From contig CAZEPW010000011.1 of assembly GCA_964514215.1 (NCBI GenBank), forward strand, positions 1 to 64,000: a DNA stretch of 64,000 nt, in the 5' to 3' direction. The translations under genes were made by a program, and so were the position numbers. Within the stretch, counting starts at the first letter, position 1. Each line of letters starts with the position of its first letter. This document shows, one piece after another, positions 63,386 through 64,000 of this stretch. The notes beneath the pieces were generated by a model that was not told the DNA's origin, did no database searches, and worked only from the letters and a program-made list of their open reading frames with translations. The DNA is from CAYQUC01 sp964514215 (GTDB taxonomy: Bacteria > Pseudomonadota > Gammaproteobacteria > UBA6429 > Thiohalophilaceae).

Positions 63386-64000
63386 TTACTTTGGATATTC
63401 TATGCCGATACCACCGAGGCCACAATAACCATTTGGATTCTTAGCCAGATATTGTTGGTGGTAGTCTTCTGCATAATATAATTCTGGGGCAGCTATAATT
63501 TCGGTTGTAATTTCATCAAAACCATTTGCCGTTAAAACGGCTTGATATTGTGCGCAACTCGCAATAGCGGCTTGTTGTTGTTCTGGGAAATAATAATAAA
63601 TTCCAGAACGATACTGTGTACCACGATCATTGCCCTGACGCATACCCTGAGTTGGGTTATGTGAATTCCAAAAAATACGTAATAATTTATCGTAATCAAT
63701 AACGACTGGATCATAGACCACCAATACAACTTCATTATGACCGGTTTGACCACTACATACCTCTTGATAAGTTGGATTCGGTGTAGAGCCAGCAGCATAG
63801 CCTACTGTCGTTATATACACACCGGTCTCTTGCCAAAATTTTCTTTCAGCTCCCCAAAAACAACCGAGGCCAAATAAAGCGCGTTGATAGCTTGCTGGAT
63901 AAGGTGGATAGATTTTATTATTGTTAACATAATGTCTATCATTAATTTGAATTTTTTCAGTGCGCCCAGCTAAGGCTTGAGCTGCGCTGGGTAAGCTTGA
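63386..64000 (-). CDS. msrA: peptide methionine sulfoxide reductase MsrA, 5' end beyond the window
   Basis: The reading frame is open from 64000 down to 63386 and enters the window without a start. It contains ALFGLGCFWGAERKFW (catalytic Cys in GCFWG), VYITTVGYAAGSTPNPTYQEVCSGQTGHNEVVLVVYDP, and the ending YHQQYLAKNPNGYCGLGGIGIEYP. In contrast to the msrA at 37471, no signal peptide is seen in the visible part, and it has the cytoplasmic type tail. The GTG at 63820 is within the protein, so it is not a short separate gene. Confidence 0.92.
   Translation of the reverse strand, partial: SSLPSAAQALAGRTEKIQINDRHYVNNNKIYPPYPASYQRALFGLGCFWGAERKFWQETGVYITTVGYAAGSTPNPTYQEVCSGQTGHNEVVLVVYDPVVIDYDKLLRIFWNSHNPTQGMRQGNDRGTQYRSGIYYYFPEQQQAAIASCAQYQAVLTANGFDEITTEIIAAPELYYAEDYHQQYLAKNPNGYCGLGGIGIEYPK

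Noticed and set aside
63386..63820. A short MsrA starting at GTG 63820
   Set aside because: The frame stays open upstream and contains the catalytic GCFWG motif, so the real gene continues past the window edge.
1..64000. tRNA, rRNA and CRISPR arrays
   Set aside because: I read the intergenic stretches for cloverleaf T-loop motifs and regularly spaced repeats and found none. A tRNAscan or CRISPR search would be decisive.

Overview
The window looks like chromosomal DNA from an AT-rich, Gram-negative gammaproteobacterium. Supporting genes are RapA, proteobacterial GshA, ZapE, a BamD-like outer-membrane protein, Tpm, IspG and a YbbN-type thioredoxin. A DsrC-family protein, a ferredoxin reductase and a dihaem cytochrome c hint at a relative of sulfur-oxidising marine lineages, but that placement is inference. 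I found no rRNA, tRNA, CRISPR array, transposase or phage gene. One 100-N scaffold gap (3667-3766) is flanked by an exact 55-bp duplication and is probably an assembly artefact.

Layout. 0.4-5.2 kb: lytic transglycosylase, tpm, an MBL hydrolase, a methyltransferase and ispG. 5.4-11.2 kb: an accessory block of mostly small genes. It holds a response regulator with a kinase-like ATPase domain, a 2Fe-2S ferredoxin reductase, two paralogous Cys-rich proteins, a DsrC-family protein that has lost both functional cysteines, an orphan MbcA/ParS-like antitoxin homologue, a YdcH protein and a degenerate receiver. 11.2-18.3 kb: cell-envelope genes, including a Csd4-like M99 carboxypeptidase next to a VanY-like M15 peptidase, PilZ, a flippase-like membrane protein, a spermidine-synthase-like protein and a bactofilin. 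18.5-23 kb: an overlapping operon zapE-glycerol kinase-glycerophosphodiesterase-short GlpD. 23-38.9 kb: rapA, redox and housekeeping genes, a tatD operon, gshA, a YbbN-like thioredoxin, a solitary PstS-like protein, and an operon of dihaem cytochrome c, msrA, a HIT protein and patatin.

39-49.4 kb: an unusual fusion of a LysE-type exporter to a MepA-type murein endopeptidase, expressed with an AraC/GyrI regulator. Then come an AraC-Ogt alkylation-repair protein, a truncated GNAT remnant, a LysR-modABC operon, a secreted MBL hydrolase and a TRIC-like channel. 50.2-58.5 kb: a long NHL-repeat gene broken by about five single-base frameshifts, followed by an intact 1362-residue membrane protein coupled to a small protein carrying the Coq4 zinc motif HDxxHx11E. 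59.5-62.8 kb: an ECF sigma/anti-sigma pair divergent from a bufferin (bufA1-bufB-bufC) operon, which should make a modified, copper-binding Cys peptide. The two divergent transcription units share a mirrored 31-bp sequence, so the sigma factor probably drives both. The right edge cuts a second msrA.

The strongest candidates for something new are the LysE-MepA fusion, the Cys-less DsrC block with its Cys-rich paralogues, the large membrane protein with its Coq4-like partner, and the bufferin operon with its mirrored promoters and DUF3379-type anti-sigma.
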